Below are positions 15,736 through 24,929 of a stretch of DNA of 64,000 bases, piece after piece. Position 1 is the first letter of the stretch, and each line of letters starts with the position of its first letter. Under the pieces are notes generated by a model. It did not search any database. It had not been told where the DNA came from and was given only the letters and a program-made list of their open reading frames with translations. Made by a program: the position numbers and the translations under genes. The stretch is taken from the NCBI GenBank assembly GCA_963785765.1, contig CAWAWM010000002.1:682001-746000 (forward strand), written 5' to 3'. The stretch comes from DATBGO01 sp963785765. Lineage in GTDB: Bacteria; Actinomycetota; Actinomycetes; Streptosporangiales; Streptosporangiaceae.

Positions 15736-17760
15736 GTGTCCATGTTCGAACCAGGCGAAATACTCGAAAGACTGAACGAAGAGCAGCGGCGCGCCGCCAC
15801 CCATGCGGCCGGTCCGCTCCTGGTGCTGGCCGGGGCCGGAACCGGCAAGACCCGGACGCTCGTGGCGCGGGCGGCCTGGCTGCGGTCCCAGGGGGTGCCG
15901 GCCAGCCGGATCCTGCTGCTCACGTTCACCCGCCGCGCTGCTGATGACATGCTCGCCCGGGTCGCCCCCCAGGTACCGGCGGCGGGTGACCGGATCTGCG
16001 GCGGGACCTTTCACGCCATCGCGCACCGGATCATCCGCGCCCACGCCGAATCCTTCTCGCTGCCGCCCGAGTTCAGCGTGCTGGACCCGGCCGACGTCAC
16101 GGACCTGCTCGACGTGCTGCGGGCCGACCACGACCTGGTCGGCGCCCAGCGCCGGGCACCCCGCGCAGCCGTCTGCGCCGATATCTACACCAGGTGCGTG
16201 AACACCCATGCGACCGTCGCCGATGTGGTGCGCGGCGGGTTCCCCTGGTGCACCGACTTCACCGAGCAGCTCGCCGCCCTGTTCCGCGGCTATGTGGCGC
16301 ACAAACGCGGCCACGGGCTGGTCGACTTCGATGACCTGCTGCTGCTCTGGCGGGCGGCGCTGGCCGACCCGTCAGCGGGGCCGGCGCTGCGCGGCCTCTA
16401 CGACGCCGTCCTCGTCGATGAATACCAGGACGTCAACACCGTGCAGGCCGATATCGTGCGGCTACTGCAGCCCGCTGGTCACGGCCTGACCTGCGTGGGC
16501 GACGACGCGCAGGCCATCTACAGTTTCCGCGGCGCTGACCCGGCGCACCTCAGGGCGCTCGGCGGCACCTTCCCCGGCCTGGCTGTCATCCGCCTGACCA
16601 GGAACTACCGGTCCAGCGACGCGGTGCTGCAGCTGGCCAACTCGGTCCGGCCCCAGTCACCGGGGCTGGAGCTGGCGCTGGCCGGCGACCGCGGCGCCGG
16701 TCAGCCGCCGGTCCTGGTGCGCTGTCACGACGAGGCCACCCAGGCCCGCGAGATCGGCGCGCGAGTCATGGCCGCCTACGAGTCCGGCATTGAGCTGCGC
16801 GAGCAGGCGGTGCTGGTGCGGGCCGCCCACCACAGTGACGTGCTGGAAGTGGAGCTGGCGGTCCGGGGCATCCCGTTCGTGAAGTACGGCGGCCTGCGCT
16901 TCACCGAGGCCGCGCACGTCAAGGACTTCCTGGCCGCGGCCCGGGTGGTTGCTAACCCGGCTGACGATCTCGCGTGGTTCCGGCTGCTCCGGATGCACGA
17001 GGGCATCGGCCCGGTACATGCGCGGCGGATCATCGAGGCCATCGCGCCCGCTGATCCGGCGCCGCTCGATCGCTGGCAGGAGGCGATGGCCGCCGCGCCG
17101 CCGCGCGCCAGGACGGCGCTGACCGGGACGGTCGCGGCCCTGGCCGACGCCGCCGCACTGGAGCGGTCCGCGGACCGGGCCATCGCGATCCTGGCCGCGC
17201 TGGTCGATCCGCTGCGGGCGCGCTATCCGGACGCCGGCGTCCGCATCGCCGACCTGCAGCGCCTGTCGGACGCGGTGGCCAGCCGGCCTTCGCTGCATGA
17301 TGCGCTGGTGGAGCTGGCTCTGGACCCGCCGGTCTCGACCTCGGACCTGGCCGGGCCGCCGCGGCTGGACCAGGACTTCCTGGTGATCTCCACGATGCAC
17401 TCCGCCAAGGGCCTGGAATGGCGGGTCGTGCACCTGCCCCAGCTCGTCGACGGCGCGGTGCCCAGCGACATGGCGCTGGGTAACGCCGCGGGCCTGGCCG
17501 AGGAACTGCGACTGTTCTACGTCGCCGTCACCAGGGCCCGCGATCAGCTGTACCTGTACGCGCCGCTGCGCATGCACCATCACCGGGGGGGGCGGGATGA
17601 CCGGCACAGCTACGCGCAGCTGACCCGCTTCCTCGACGCGCCGGCCCTGGCGTGCTGCGAGGTCACCGAGGCGGAGCCGCCCCGCCCGCTCATCCCGCGG
17701 GTGCCCGCGCTGGCGGCCCGCGTCGACGCGGCTCTTGATGACCTGTGGGGACCGGGCTGA
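15736..17760 (+). CDS. UvrD/PcrA-type superfamily 1 DNA helicase
   Basis: A 674-residue SF1A helicase. Motifs in order: Q-motif LNEEQRRAATHAAGP, Walker A GAGTGKT (residues 33-39), Ia LLLTFTRRAADDM, Walker B/II LVDEYQDVN, III GDDAQAIYSFRGA, IV LTRNYRSSDAVL, V STMHSAKGLEWRVV and VI RLFYVAVTRARDQLYL. It lacks the RecB-type nuclease domain, so it is a 3'-5' unwinding helicase for repair or replication restart rather than AddA. Either GTG 15736 or ATG 15742 could be the start; neither has a strong ribosome site. Confidence 0.93.
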   Translation: MSMFEPGEILERLNEEQRRAATHAAGPLLVLAGAGTGKTRTLVARAAWLRSQGVPASRILLLTFTRRAADDMLARVAPQVPAAGDRICGGTFHAIAHRIIRAHAESFSLPPEFSVLDPADVTDLLDVLRADHDLVGAQRRAPRAAVCADIYTRCVNTHATVADVVRGGFPWCTDFTEQLAALFRGYVAHKRGHGLVDFDDLLLLWRAALADPSAGPALRGLYDAVLVDEYQDVNTVQADIVRLLQPAGHGLTCVGDDAQAIYSFRGADPAHLRALGGTFPGLAVIRLTRNYRSSDAVLQLANSVRPQSPGLELALAGDRGAGQPPVLVRCHDEATQAREIGARVMAAYESGIELREQAVLVRAAHHSDVLEVELAVRGIPFVKYGGLRFTEAAHVKDFLAAARVVANPADDLAWFRLLRMHEGIGPVHARRIIEAIAPADPAPLDRWQEAMAAAPPRARTALTGTVAALADAAALERSADRAIAILAALVDPLRARYPDAGVRIADLQRLSDAVASRPSLHDALVELALDPPVSTSDLAGPPRLDQDFLVISTMHSAKGLEWRVVHLPQLVDGAVPSDMALGNAAGLAEELRLFYVAVTRARDQLYLYAPLRMHHHRGGRDDRHSYAQLTRFLDAPALACCEVTEAEPPRPLIPRVPALAARVDAALDDLWGPG

Positions 17761-17784
17761 CTTGCGACGGCGAGGGCGCGCTGA

Positions 17785-18828
17785 CTAGGAGCGCGCGCCT
17801 GGCTGCGAACCGGCTCCGGGCTGCGTCTCGGCCAGCACCTCGCTGACCGGGCGGCGCGGGCTCGGGTGCACCGGCAGCCCGTAGCCGAACCGCAAGACCA
17901 TCTGCGGCTGTTCCGTTCCCGACCGGTGATCACGGACCAGCCACGCCTCGCCGGTCTCCAGCGGCTGCGTGAGCGGGCTGACCGAGATGCCGCGCGCCGT
18001 GGCGGTCAGCAGCACCCGCTGCAGCGCCTGCCCGGCGCGCATCCAGTCAGTGCGGTGGCCGGAGTGCGTCGACAGCACCGCCAGCTGCGGGTGCTCTTCA
18101 AACCATGCGTAACGGAAGCCGCCAGGCTCATGCCCGGGGGCGAAATCCCGCACCGGGGTGATGCACTCCGGGGACCGGGGGCCGATCGAGGCTCCCGGGA
18201 TGCCCTCGCGATCGCGCTCACCGCCTGCCCAATGCGCCAGTTCGGCCCGGTATCGGGGGTCGGCGAGCTGCGTCCGCTCCGCCTCGGCGGCCAGCCCGAG
18301 GACACGCGCCGCCTCGTCGCGATCCAGGATGTGCAGAATCGCGCCTTCGATCGCCGCCGCTTCGGTGAACTCGGCGAGCACGCCAGGCGGCACCCGCCGC
18401 CCGCTGAACGGCTCCCGGTTGGTGTGCCGCCGCGGGATAGCCGCATACAGCTCGGCTTCGACATCGCCGACCCGGCAGGCTCCGCCGAGCCTGACGGTGG
18501 CCAGTAGTAGCGGCTGGCCAGAGTCGGGGAACAGCTGGACAACCGCCTGGCGACCGTGTATCCCGGCCGCCAGGCGGAGGTTGAAGAGGGCGGCACCACA
18601 GGCGATGTGTACCGCGCGCCCTTGCGGATCGCCGTAGGCAAGCTGGCGCTCAGCGTCGGCATACAGCTCGATCGTCTGGCTGGCCTCGCTCACCCGGAAT
18701 CGCCATGGCTGAGTGTTATGCATAGAGGGCGCGGCCACGGCGGCCCGGATCAGCTCATCAACGAGCCTGGGAGCCAGGCCCGCCTGCTCCGCTGACTGCC
18801 CGTTGCCGGGTTCGTGACCGCGCGCCAT
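17785..18828 (-). CDS. Acg-like nitroreductase-family protein
   Basis: About 347 residues. The N-terminal half has the nitroreductase motif LIRAAVAAPSMHNTQPWRF and RRHTNREPFSGR; the C-terminal half repeats the fold (QALQRVLLTATARGISVSPL). This split, tandem arrangement matches Acg (Rv2032) of Mycobacterium tuberculosis, a flavin-binding dormancy protein that sequesters rather than reduces. ATG 18828 gives the family length and places a DosR-like palindrome 36 nt upstream in the 131-nt gap after the histidine kinase gene; the longer frame to 18963 would swallow that gap. Confidence 0.82.
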   Translation of the reverse strand: MARGHEPGNGQSAEQAGLAPRLVDELIRAAVAAPSMHNTQPWRFRVSEASQTIELYADAERQLAYGDPQGRAVHIACGAALFNLRLAAGIHGRQAVVQLFPDSGQPLLLATVRLGGACRVGDVEAELYAAIPRRHTNREPFSGRRVPPGVLAEFTEAAAIEGAILHILDRDEAARVLGLAAEAERTQLADPRYRAELAHWAGGERDREGIPGASIGPRSPECITPVRDFAPGHEPGGFRYAWFEEHPQLAVLSTHSGHRTDWMRAGQALQRVLLTATARGISVSPLTQPLETGEAWLVRDHRSGTEQPQMVLRFGYGLPVHPSPRRPVSEVLAETQPGAGSQPGARS

Positions 18829-18860
18829 ATCCTCAGCGTTGCCGAACGCCGCCGGAGTAT

Positions 18861-18880
18861 GCAGGGCCGTAAGTCCCCGG
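18861..18880 (-). promoter_or_regulatory. DosR/DevR-like box upstream of the Acg-like gene
   Basis: Read on the minus strand, the core GGGACTTACGGCCC (18877-18864) agrees at 12 of 14 positions with the DosR half-sites GGGACTWWAGTCCC. It ends 36 nt before the nitroreductase ATG. In mycobacteria acg is a DosR regulon gene, so both position and target fit. The flanking bases of the 20-bp consensus are less well matched. Confidence 0.5.
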
Positions 18881-18959
18881 CTGGGGGGACCACTTGACTC
18901 AACATGCGGCCGCGGCAGCGACCGCATCGCGGGGCCCGCGTTCCGTGCTCGTCCGGACA

Positions 18960-20399
18960 TCACCCGGTCCCCGGCCTGGCCCGGGTCACGCTGATCGCCC
19001 GCGAGCGGCTCCGCGGTCGCGAGGCCTCATCCAGAAGCGGACCGAACCGGATAAGACCGGCGAACGCCGCTAAGACGCACGGCAGCGTGAGGGTTACCTG
19101 AGTGCCGTGTCCGGGGACGCTCGTGACGTCCATGTCGCCGTGGTGGGCCCAGGTGAGCTCGGCGACCACCGCGAGGCCGATGCCGCTGCCGGTCACCTCG
19201 GCCGCGTTGCTGCCCCGCCAGAAACGCTCGGAGACGTGCGGCAGCTCTTCCAGCGGGATGCCGACCCCAGAGTCAGCGATGGTCAGCGTGGCATGCCCGT
19301 CGTCTTGGCTGACCTCCATGGTGACGTGCCCGCCGGCCGGAGTGAACTTGACGGCGTTGCTGAGCAGGTTGGTGATGACCTGATGCATCCGCCGGTCGTC
19401 GGCCAGGATCTGAGCCGGGGCCAGTTTGGTATCCAGGCTGACATCGGAGATCTCGAACCGCGGCTCCATGCTGTCCGCCGCGGTGTGCGCCAGCTCGGCC
19501 AGATCCCGTGGCTGGGCCTGTAGCTGGAGGGCGGCGGCTTCAGCGGCGGCCAGTGTCTGCAGGTCATCGACCATCCTGGCCAGCCGCACCACCTCATCGT
19601 GCAGCGACGAGAGCTGCCCGGGCGTCGGCTCGAGAACGCCGTCGAGCAGTGCTTCGTGCCCGGCCTGCAGGACGGCGACCGGGGTCCGCAGTTCGTGCGC
19701 CACGTCGGCGACCAGGTTGCGGTGCAGCTGGTCATGCCGGGCCAGCGTATCGGCCATCGTGTCGAACGTGGCGGCGAGCTCGCGGATCTCAGCGGGAGCG
19801 CGGACCTCGCCGGCCCTGATATTCCGGTACCCGTCGCTCCTGGCCCGGGCCACCTCGATGAGCCGGGTGATCGGCTTGCTGATGCGCCGGGACACCACCA
19901 GCGCCACGATCAGCCCCAGCAGGGCCGCGAGGCCGGCGGCGCTGGCTACCGACTCCCAGAGGCTGGCCCGCAGGTTCCGATGCGGACTGCCCAGCCCGAC
20001 CCGGCCGAAGCGGACCGTGATGGTCCCGACCTGGCGGCCGCCGCTCACAATCGCGGCCTGGCCGAGCGGGCCGGTGGCGCGGGCGTAGCCGGGCGAGGAC
20101 GTCACCAGCCGGCCCGCCTGATCGGTTACGTGAATCCGGGCCCCGAGCTTCGAGGCCAGATCCACCACCGGGTGGAGCCCGGCCATCGACCATACCTGGC
20201 GGTGCCGCCAGGCGTCTGCCGATGCCACCTGCAGCGCCTGGGTGAGTTCGGTTCGCTGCTTGCTGGCCAGGTTCGAGACTTCGTCCGCCGTGAAAACCGC
20301 GCTCAGCAGGGCGAATACGGCCACCGCCGACAAGGCGACCGCGACGAAGGCCAGGGCCAGCCGCAGCCCGATCGGCCCTGAGCGGTCCGCCCTAGCCAT
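18960..20399 (-). CDS. Membrane sensor histidine kinase
   Basis: A 479-residue two-component kinase. One membrane helix at about residues 12-35 and another at about 150-172 bracket an extracytoplasmic sensor of about 115 residues. HAMP follows (RRISKPITRLIEVARA), then HisKA with phospho-acceptor H235 in DVAHELRTPVAVL and an HATPase domain with N box LLSNAVKFTPAGG, G1 IADSGVGIP and G2 GSGIGLAVV. Its start overlaps the end of the OmpR-type regulator gene by 8 nt, so the pair is co-translated. Confidence 0.93.
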   Translation of the reverse strand: MARADRSGPIGLRLALAFVAVALSAVAVFALLSAVFTADEVSNLASKQRTELTQALQVASADAWRHRQVWSMAGLHPVVDLASKLGARIHVTDQAGRLVTSSPGYARATGPLGQAAIVSGGRQVGTITVRFGRVGLGSPHRNLRASLWESVASAAGLAALLGLIVALVVSRRISKPITRLIEVARARSDGYRNIRAGEVRAPAEIRELAATFDTMADTLARHDQLHRNLVADVAHELRTPVAVLQAGHEALLDGVLEPTPGQLSSLHDEVVRLARMVDDLQTLAAAEAAALQLQAQPRDLAELAHTAADSMEPRFEISDVSLDTKLAPAQILADDRRMHQVITNLLSNAVKFTPAGGHVTMEVSQDDGHATLTIADSGVGIPLEELPHVSERFWRGSNAAEVTGSGIGLAVVAELTWAHHGDMDVTSVPGHGTQVTLTLPCVLAAFAGLIRFGPLLDEASRPRSRSRAISVTRARPGTG

Positions 20400-21090
20400 C
20401 GCGGCGCAGGCCCAGCCGGTAGCCGCCGCCCAGCACGGTCTGGACTATCTGCGGGTCGGCAGGGCTGGTCTCGATCTTGCGGCGGAGGTTCTTCACGTGC
20501 GAGTCGATGCTGCGCTCGTATCCCTCGAACTCATAGCCGCGCACCCGGTTGATGAGCTCAAGCCGCGAGTAAACCCGGCCCGGGACGGTGGCCAGCGCGA
20601 GCAGCAGCCCCCATTCGGTCGGCGTCAGCGCCACGCTGGCGCCGAAGGCGTGGACCTCGCGCCGCTCCTCGTCGATGACCAGGGTGCCGTCACCGTAGCT
20701 GACGGCCTGCTGCCCGGGCAGGGACGGGCCGCCCCGGCGGAGGATCGCCTGGCAGCGCAGCACCAGCTCACGCGGACTGAACGGCTTGGTGACATAGTCG
20801 TCTGCCCCCAGCTCCAGCCCGTGAATCCGGTCTTCCTCAGCGGACTTGGCGGTCAGCATCAGGATCGGCGTGGTCGAGACGCCGTGGAGTTCTGCGGCTA
20901 CGGTCTCGCCAGGCACGTCAGGCAGGCCGAGGTCGAGGATGATCAAATCCGGCGAGGCCGACCCGGCCAGCGAGATGGCGTCGGCGCCCGATCCGGTGGA
21001 CAGGACGGTGAGCCCGGCCGTCTCCAGGTAGTTGCGGACCAGCTCGCGCAGCTTCTGCTCATCCTCGACAAGCAGCACTGTTCCGGCCAT
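20392..21090 (-). CDS. OmpR/PhoB-family response regulator
   Basis: A 232-residue regulator. Receiver domain: acidic pocket VEDE (about residues 8-11), phospho-acceptor D53 in ILDLGLPD, Thr in MLTAKS and the Lys in YVTKPFSPREL. The C-terminal winged helix includes LTPTEWGLLLALA, VYSRLELINRVRGYEFEG and DSHVKNLRRKIE, ending in GGGYRLG. GGAGGGGGC before the ATG fixes the start. It is the first gene of a two-gene operon with the histidine kinase. The signal is not evident. Confidence 0.95.
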   Translation of the reverse strand: MAGTVLLVEDEQKLRELVRNYLETAGLTVLSTGSGADAISLAGSASPDLIILDLGLPDVPGETVAAELHGVSTTPILMLTAKSAEEDRIHGLELGADDYVTKPFSPRELVLRCQAILRRGGPSLPGQQAVSYGDGTLVIDEERREVHAFGASVALTPTEWGLLLALATVPGRVYSRLELINRVRGYEFEGYERSIDSHVKNLRRKIETSPADPQIVQTVLGGGYRLGLRRDG

Positions 21091-21349
21091 CAGGCCGCCC
21101 CCTCCCCGTGCGCTGCCGTCCAGGGAGCCTCAGCCGGACCTCGCCATCCGGGCAACGCCCCCAGAGAGCGCAACAGCCAATTTACCCGGCCACTACGCTC
21201 CGTGAGCAACCGGCTCCCGATTTGCCGTATTTGCCGGTCTGGCCGCCGAAGCCAGCTGACTTCCACACGACCGTCATAGCGGCTGCATGCCCCGCACGCC
21301 TGCGCCTGCTGCCCTGAATTTCGCGGGGATTCACCCGGCAGGAGATGTG

Positions 21350-21766
21350 GTGACAGCTGGCGTGCTGCTGATCGTCGTGCCGTGGCTGCTGTTCGCAGGC
21401 GCCGTGGCGGCGATCTGCGTCCGGGTGGCGCGGCGCAAGGCTGCCTGGCAGCACGGCGGCGGGCAGCCGGCTGAGCATCGTGACGCTGGGAAACAGCCCG
21501 ATTGCCGACCCAGTCCCGATGGCCGACCCAGTCCCAATTGTCGACACAGTTCCGGTGGCCGACCCGGTCCCGGTGGCCGACCCGGTGCCGCTGGCCAGGA
21601 GGCGAGCGAATGCCCGCCAGCCAGCTATCGCGAGCAGGTCGGCCGCGAGCAGGCTAGCCGCGAGCAGGCCAGCCGCGACCAGGCCAGCGCCCGCAGGCGC
21701 GGCGCTCCCGACCACCCCGGTCCCTGTTCAGGCTCACGCCCCAGCCCGTCCAGCGAGCCGGACTAG
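21350..21766 (+). CDS. Small membrane protein with repeat-derived C-terminus
   Basis: About 138 codons from GTG 21350, which has AGGAG 5 nt upstream. A single hydrophobic segment (GVLLIVVPWLLFAGAVAAICV, here split as 20 plus 1 residues) is followed by a basic patch and about 95 residues of low-complexity sequence translated from 18-bp and 15-bp tandem repeats. The membrane part looks genuine; the repeat tail is of doubtful function. Another frame (21480-22049) also reads through the repeats, so the 3' extent is uncertain. Confidence 0.35.
   Translation: MTAGVLLIVVPWLLFAGAVAAICVRVARRKAAWQHGGGQPAEHRDAGKQPDCRPSPDGRPSPNCRHSSGGRPGPGGRPGAAGQEASECPPASYREQVGREQASREQASRDQASARRRGAPDHPGPCSGSRPSPSSEPD
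21504..21593 (+). repeat. 18-bp minisatellite, five units
   Basis: Five tandem 18-bp units of the type GCCGACCCRGTCCCGRTG run from 21504 to 21593, with scattered substitutions in units 2, 3 and 5. In one forward frame they read as ADPVPV-type hexapeptides. They lie directly upstream of a second, 15-bp array. Confidence 0.85.
21629..21688 (+). repeat. 15-bp minisatellite, four units
   Basis: Four tandem 15-bp units of the type CGCGAGCAGGCCAGC run from 21629 to 21688. One forward frame reads them as REQAS pentapeptides. Together with the adjoining 18-bp array they form about 185 bp of repeat DNA. Confidence 0.85.
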
Positions 21767-22134
21767 CCGCAGGACCAGCCCGGCCGCCTGCTCGGCAACC
21801 TGGCAGCTCAGCAGGATCTGGGTCGGCCACTCCGCGGCACCGATATTGTCGCGATTGCGTAATGTGCCGGTCCGCAGCTTTGCGAACTGGGCAGATCTCA
21901 TCTCAGTAGCGGAGCAGGGGGCAGGTGGGGCCGCGATACGCCGGGTATGGAACCTCGACGAGGCCGCTGGGGCAGGTGACCGGCTCCGCGCGCGGGAATC
22001 CCAGCGCGGTACCGTGGGTTCGTCTTGCCTGCAGGGGAAGCTGCCCTAGGCGAACCGCATGACTGCACCGTGCAACCTAGGCTCCTAGCACCTGAAATTC
22101 AATGCACTAGTAATGGGATAAACGAGAGGTTCAC
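21767..22134. other. 368-bp region without a confident gene
   Basis: The only long frame (21480-22049, forward) emerges from the minisatellites and has no recognisable domain or ribosome site. The last 60 bp are AT-richer and contain the leader of the lipoprotein gene, with GAGAGG 5 nt before its ATG. Confidence 0.3.
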
Positions 22135-22731
22135 ATGCGATTCCGGCAGCCAGCTCGTCATTTTCTGCTCGTGCCTGCCCTCGGTGCGGCGGCAGGCATG
22201 GCCATCGCGGCCTGCGGGAGCAGCGGCAGTTCCAGCCCGCCGTCCAGCGCGCCGTCCAGTTCGCCGTCCGCGTCGGCGCCGTCCTCGGGGCCCGCGTCGA
22301 CCTCCGCCTCAGCAAGCGCGTCGCCCACCACGTCGGGTGGCTCCAGCGCGGCTCACCCGTCCAGCGCCCAAGCTGCGATCGAGGCCAACTGGGCGGCCTT
22401 CTTCCTGTCCAGCACCCCGATCTCGCACCGGGTGGCACTGCTGCAGAACGGCAGTCAGTTTGAGTCGGTTATCAAGGCGCAGGCAGGCTCGGCTCTTGCG
22501 TCCTCGGCCACGTCGAAAGTGGCCAAGGTGACGGTGGTATCCCCGACGCAGGCCAAGGTGATCTACACGATTTACGTGGGCGGCTCGCCTGCGCTGGCGA
22601 ACCAGGCCGGCGTGGCTGTGCTTCAGAACGGCGTCTGGAAGGTCGGGGACGCGAGTTTCTGCGGTCTGCTCACCGTGGAGAATGGCGGTAAGACTTCCGG
22701 TCTACCTGCGGCGTGCAGCTCGGCCGGCTAG
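22135..22731 (+). CDS. Putative secreted lipoprotein, Ser/Pro-rich
   Basis: A 198-residue exported lipoprotein. The signal peptide ends in the lipobox AIAAC (Cys about residue 27). A 50-residue Ser/Pro/Ala linker, probably spanning the peptidoglycan, precedes a compact C-terminal domain of about 110 residues (EANWAAFFLSS ... AKVIYTIYVGG ... GVWKVGDASFCGLL) that resembles the low-molecular-weight mycobacterial lipoprotein/NTF2-like fold in outline. Two Cys near the C-terminus may pair. Function unknown. GAGAGG supports the start. Confidence 0.75.
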   Translation: MRFRQPARHFLLVPALGAAAGMAIAACGSSGSSSPPSSAPSSSPSASAPSSGPASTSASASASPTTSGGSSAAHPSSAQAAIEANWAAFFLSSTPISHRVALLQNGSQFESVIKAQAGSALASSATSKVAKVTVVSPTQAKVIYTIYVGGSPALANQAGVAVLQNGVWKVGDASFCGLLTVENGGKTSGLPAACSSAG

Positions 22732-22744
22732 CCGATAGGGGCTG

Positions 22745-24412
22745 TTGGTGGAACTGCGGGCAGAGATGGCGGCGGCCGCCAGCACCCGTCGCCATTTCGG
22801 CGCGCGGTCGCTTGCCCTTCCCGCGCTGTGCACGCTGCTGTTCCTGACGTTCCTCGATAACACGGTCGTCAGCGTGGCACTGGGCAGCATTCAGTCGGAC
22901 CTGCACGCGGGCGTCTCGGCCTTGCAATGGGTGGTGAGCGCGTACGCGCTCACCTTCGCGAGCATCATGCTCGCCTGCGGAATGATTGGCGACGAGTTCG
23001 GCCGTAAGAAGGTCATGCTGTCGGGGGCGGGCGTGTTCTGCGCCGGCTCGGTCATGTGCGCACTAGCGCCGAACGTCGCGGTCCTGATCGCCGGGCGGGC
23101 CGTCATGGGCCTGGGCGCCGCCGCCAGCGAGCCAGGCACCCTGTCGATGCTCCGCCAGCTGTACACCGACGAACAGAGCCGCAACCGGGCCGTGGGCATC
23201 TGGGCCGCGGTCACCGGACTCGCGCTTGCCGCTGGGCCGGTCGTGGGCGGCACGATCGTCGGCATCTGGAGCTGGCGCGGGATCTTCTGGTTCAACCTCG
23301 TGTTCGGGCTCGCGGCGCTGGTGGTAGCGGGCCTGGTGCTGCCGGAAAGCTCCGACCCCAATGCGAACCGGGTGGACACGTCGGGGACATTCCTGGGGGC
23401 GGCGGCGCTGGCGGCCTTTGTCTTCGGGATCATCGGCGCCGAGAGCGCCGGGTTCGCGGCCCCGCAGGAGATCATCCTGTTCACCATCAGCGCGATCGCG
23501 GCGGTGGCCTTTTTCTGGCGTGAACATCGGGCGGCGCACCCGCTGCTTGACCTGAAATATCTCCGCATCGCCCGGTTCGGAACCGCCAATGTCGTCGCGT
23601 TCTGTGCCTACTTCGCGACCTTCGCGATCTTCTTCTTCAGTGCTCTCTACCTTGCCGAGGTAGTCGGTGACACCGGCTTTGGCATAGCCAGCATCTTCCT
23701 GCCGATGACCGTGCTGATGATCGCGACCTCGGTGCTGGTGGGCCGCTGGGAGGGCAAGGTCGATCTGCGCTGGCTGGTCCCAGGCGGCTGCCTGATCTTC
23801 AGTGCCGGGCTGCTCCTGACCAACATCAGCCTCAGCCCGAATCCGGCCTACCTGCCGCTGGCGGCGTCCCTGGCCCTCACCGGCGTCGGCATCGGCATGA
23901 CGGTGGTGCCGATCACCTCCTCGGCCCTCACCGCGGTGCCGCCCGAGCGCTCCGGCATGGCGGCGTCGGCCACCAACACGAGCCGCGAGATCGGCGCTGT
24001 GACCGGCGTGGCGGTGCTCGGCGCGCTGGTCAACGCGCAGCTGAGGTCCGATCTCACCGGCAGGCTCAAGCATCTGGGCATCCCGGCCAACTTCCAGTCG
24101 ATCGTCATCCACGCGGTCGAGACCGGCGGAGTGCCTGCTAACGGCAACAAGGCCGGGGCGGGCGGGGCGGCGGGCGCGGGCGAGGGCCAGCTGGTCCAGG
24201 AGGTCATCAACGCCGCCTACACGGCGTTTCACCAGGGCCTGCGGGCGGCACTCTTCCTGTCGGCCGGGCTGGTGCTGGCCGCCGGGATCCTGGCCGCGCT
24301 GACCTTTGGCCAGCGTGTTCCGGCCCCGGGCGGCGAGGCGGGATCCAGCCGGCCCGCGCAGGCCCGCCCGCCTGGCGGTTCCTTGCCCGTGGTGCCTGAC
24401 GAGCAGCCGTAG
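22745..24412 (+). CDS. MFS drug/H+ antiporter, DHA2 (14-TM) family
   Basis: A 555-residue transporter. It starts with LCTLLFLTFLDNTVVSVALGSI, the DHA2 motif D1 in helix 1. Motif A-like sequence GMIGDEFGRKKVML follows helix 2, and motif C-like GLALAAGPVVGGTIV lies in helix 5. About 14 hydrophobic segments are visible, as in EmrB/QacA efflux pumps. The start is TTG 22745 or GTG 22748, behind AGGGG. It lies 13 nt after the lipoprotein gene, so the two may be co-transcribed; substrates unknown. Confidence 0.9.
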   Translation: MVELRAEMAAAASTRRHFGARSLALPALCTLLFLTFLDNTVVSVALGSIQSDLHAGVSALQWVVSAYALTFASIMLACGMIGDEFGRKKVMLSGAGVFCAGSVMCALAPNVAVLIAGRAVMGLGAAASEPGTLSMLRQLYTDEQSRNRAVGIWAAVTGLALAAGPVVGGTIVGIWSWRGIFWFNLVFGLAALVVAGLVLPESSDPNANRVDTSGTFLGAAALAAFVFGIIGAESAGFAAPQEIILFTISAIAAVAFFWREHRAAHPLLDLKYLRIARFGTANVVAFCAYFATFAIFFFSALYLAEVVGDTGFGIASIFLPMTVLMIATSVLVGRWEGKVDLRWLVPGGCLIFSAGLLLTNISLSPNPAYLPLAASLALTGVGIGMTVVPITSSALTAVPPERSGMAASATNTSREIGAVTGVAVLGALVNAQLRSDLTGRLKHLGIPANFQSIVIHAVETGGVPANGNKAGAGGAAGAGEGQLVQEVINAAYTAFHQGLRAALFLSAGLVLAAGILAALTFGQRVPAPGGEAGSSRPAQARPPGGSLPVVPDEQP

Positions 24413-24419
24413 CGAAGCC

Positions 24420-24929
24420 CTACCTGCGTTCCGCCAGCCCGCGCACGTAGGCCGCCTGCCCGGCGTGCTGCAGCCCGTCGGAGATCACGCTGATCAACCT
24501 GACGCCGAGGGTTACCGGCGGGTCCCACCGCTCGTCGACGATGCGGCCCAGGTCGGCATCCGTTACGCGCTGCACATACCGCACGGCTTCGGTGTAAACG
24601 GCGTCGTGATAATCGGTCAGCAGCTCGCCCGAGGGCACCCTGACCGCGGCGACCGCATCGGCGTCCTGCCCGTAACCAGTGGCGTCATCGTCGAAGGGCA
24701 GCCCGAACCGCGCCGCCCACCCGTCTGCCGTCCACACTTGACTGACCTGCGCAGCGCCCGCGACGTGGTCGTCTTCAACCCGGGTCAGATGCCAGATCAG
24801 CCAGGCGATGGAGTTCGCCTGCCGGTCCGGGCGGAACGTGAGCTGCTCCGGGCTCAGCCCGCCGACCACCTCGTGGACGACGCCGCGTATCCGGCCGAAC
24901 GCGTCGGCGAGCAGATCACTGGATGTCAT
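24420..24929 (-). CDS. DinB-family protein (probable mycothiol-dependent)
   Basis: A 169-residue DinB four-helix protein. The family motif SIAWLIWHLTRVEDDHVAG (about residues 43-61) supplies the first metal-binding His; later ligands would be in LTDYHDAVYTEAV and SDGLQHAGQAAYVRG. Actinobacterial DinB proteins of this type use mycothiol as thiol cofactor for transfer or isomerisation reactions. ATG 24929 has GGGAG 8 nt upstream; the longer frame to 24986 is unlikely. It converges on the MFS gene 7 nt away. Confidence 0.85.
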   Translation of the reverse strand: MTSSDLLADAFGRIRGVVHEVVGGLSPEQLTFRPDRQANSIAWLIWHLTRVEDDHVAGAAQVSQVWTADGWAARFGLPFDDDATGYGQDADAVAAVRVPSGELLTDYHDAVYTEAVRYVQRVTDADLGRIVDERWDPPVTLGVRLISVISDGLQHAGQAAYVRGLAERR

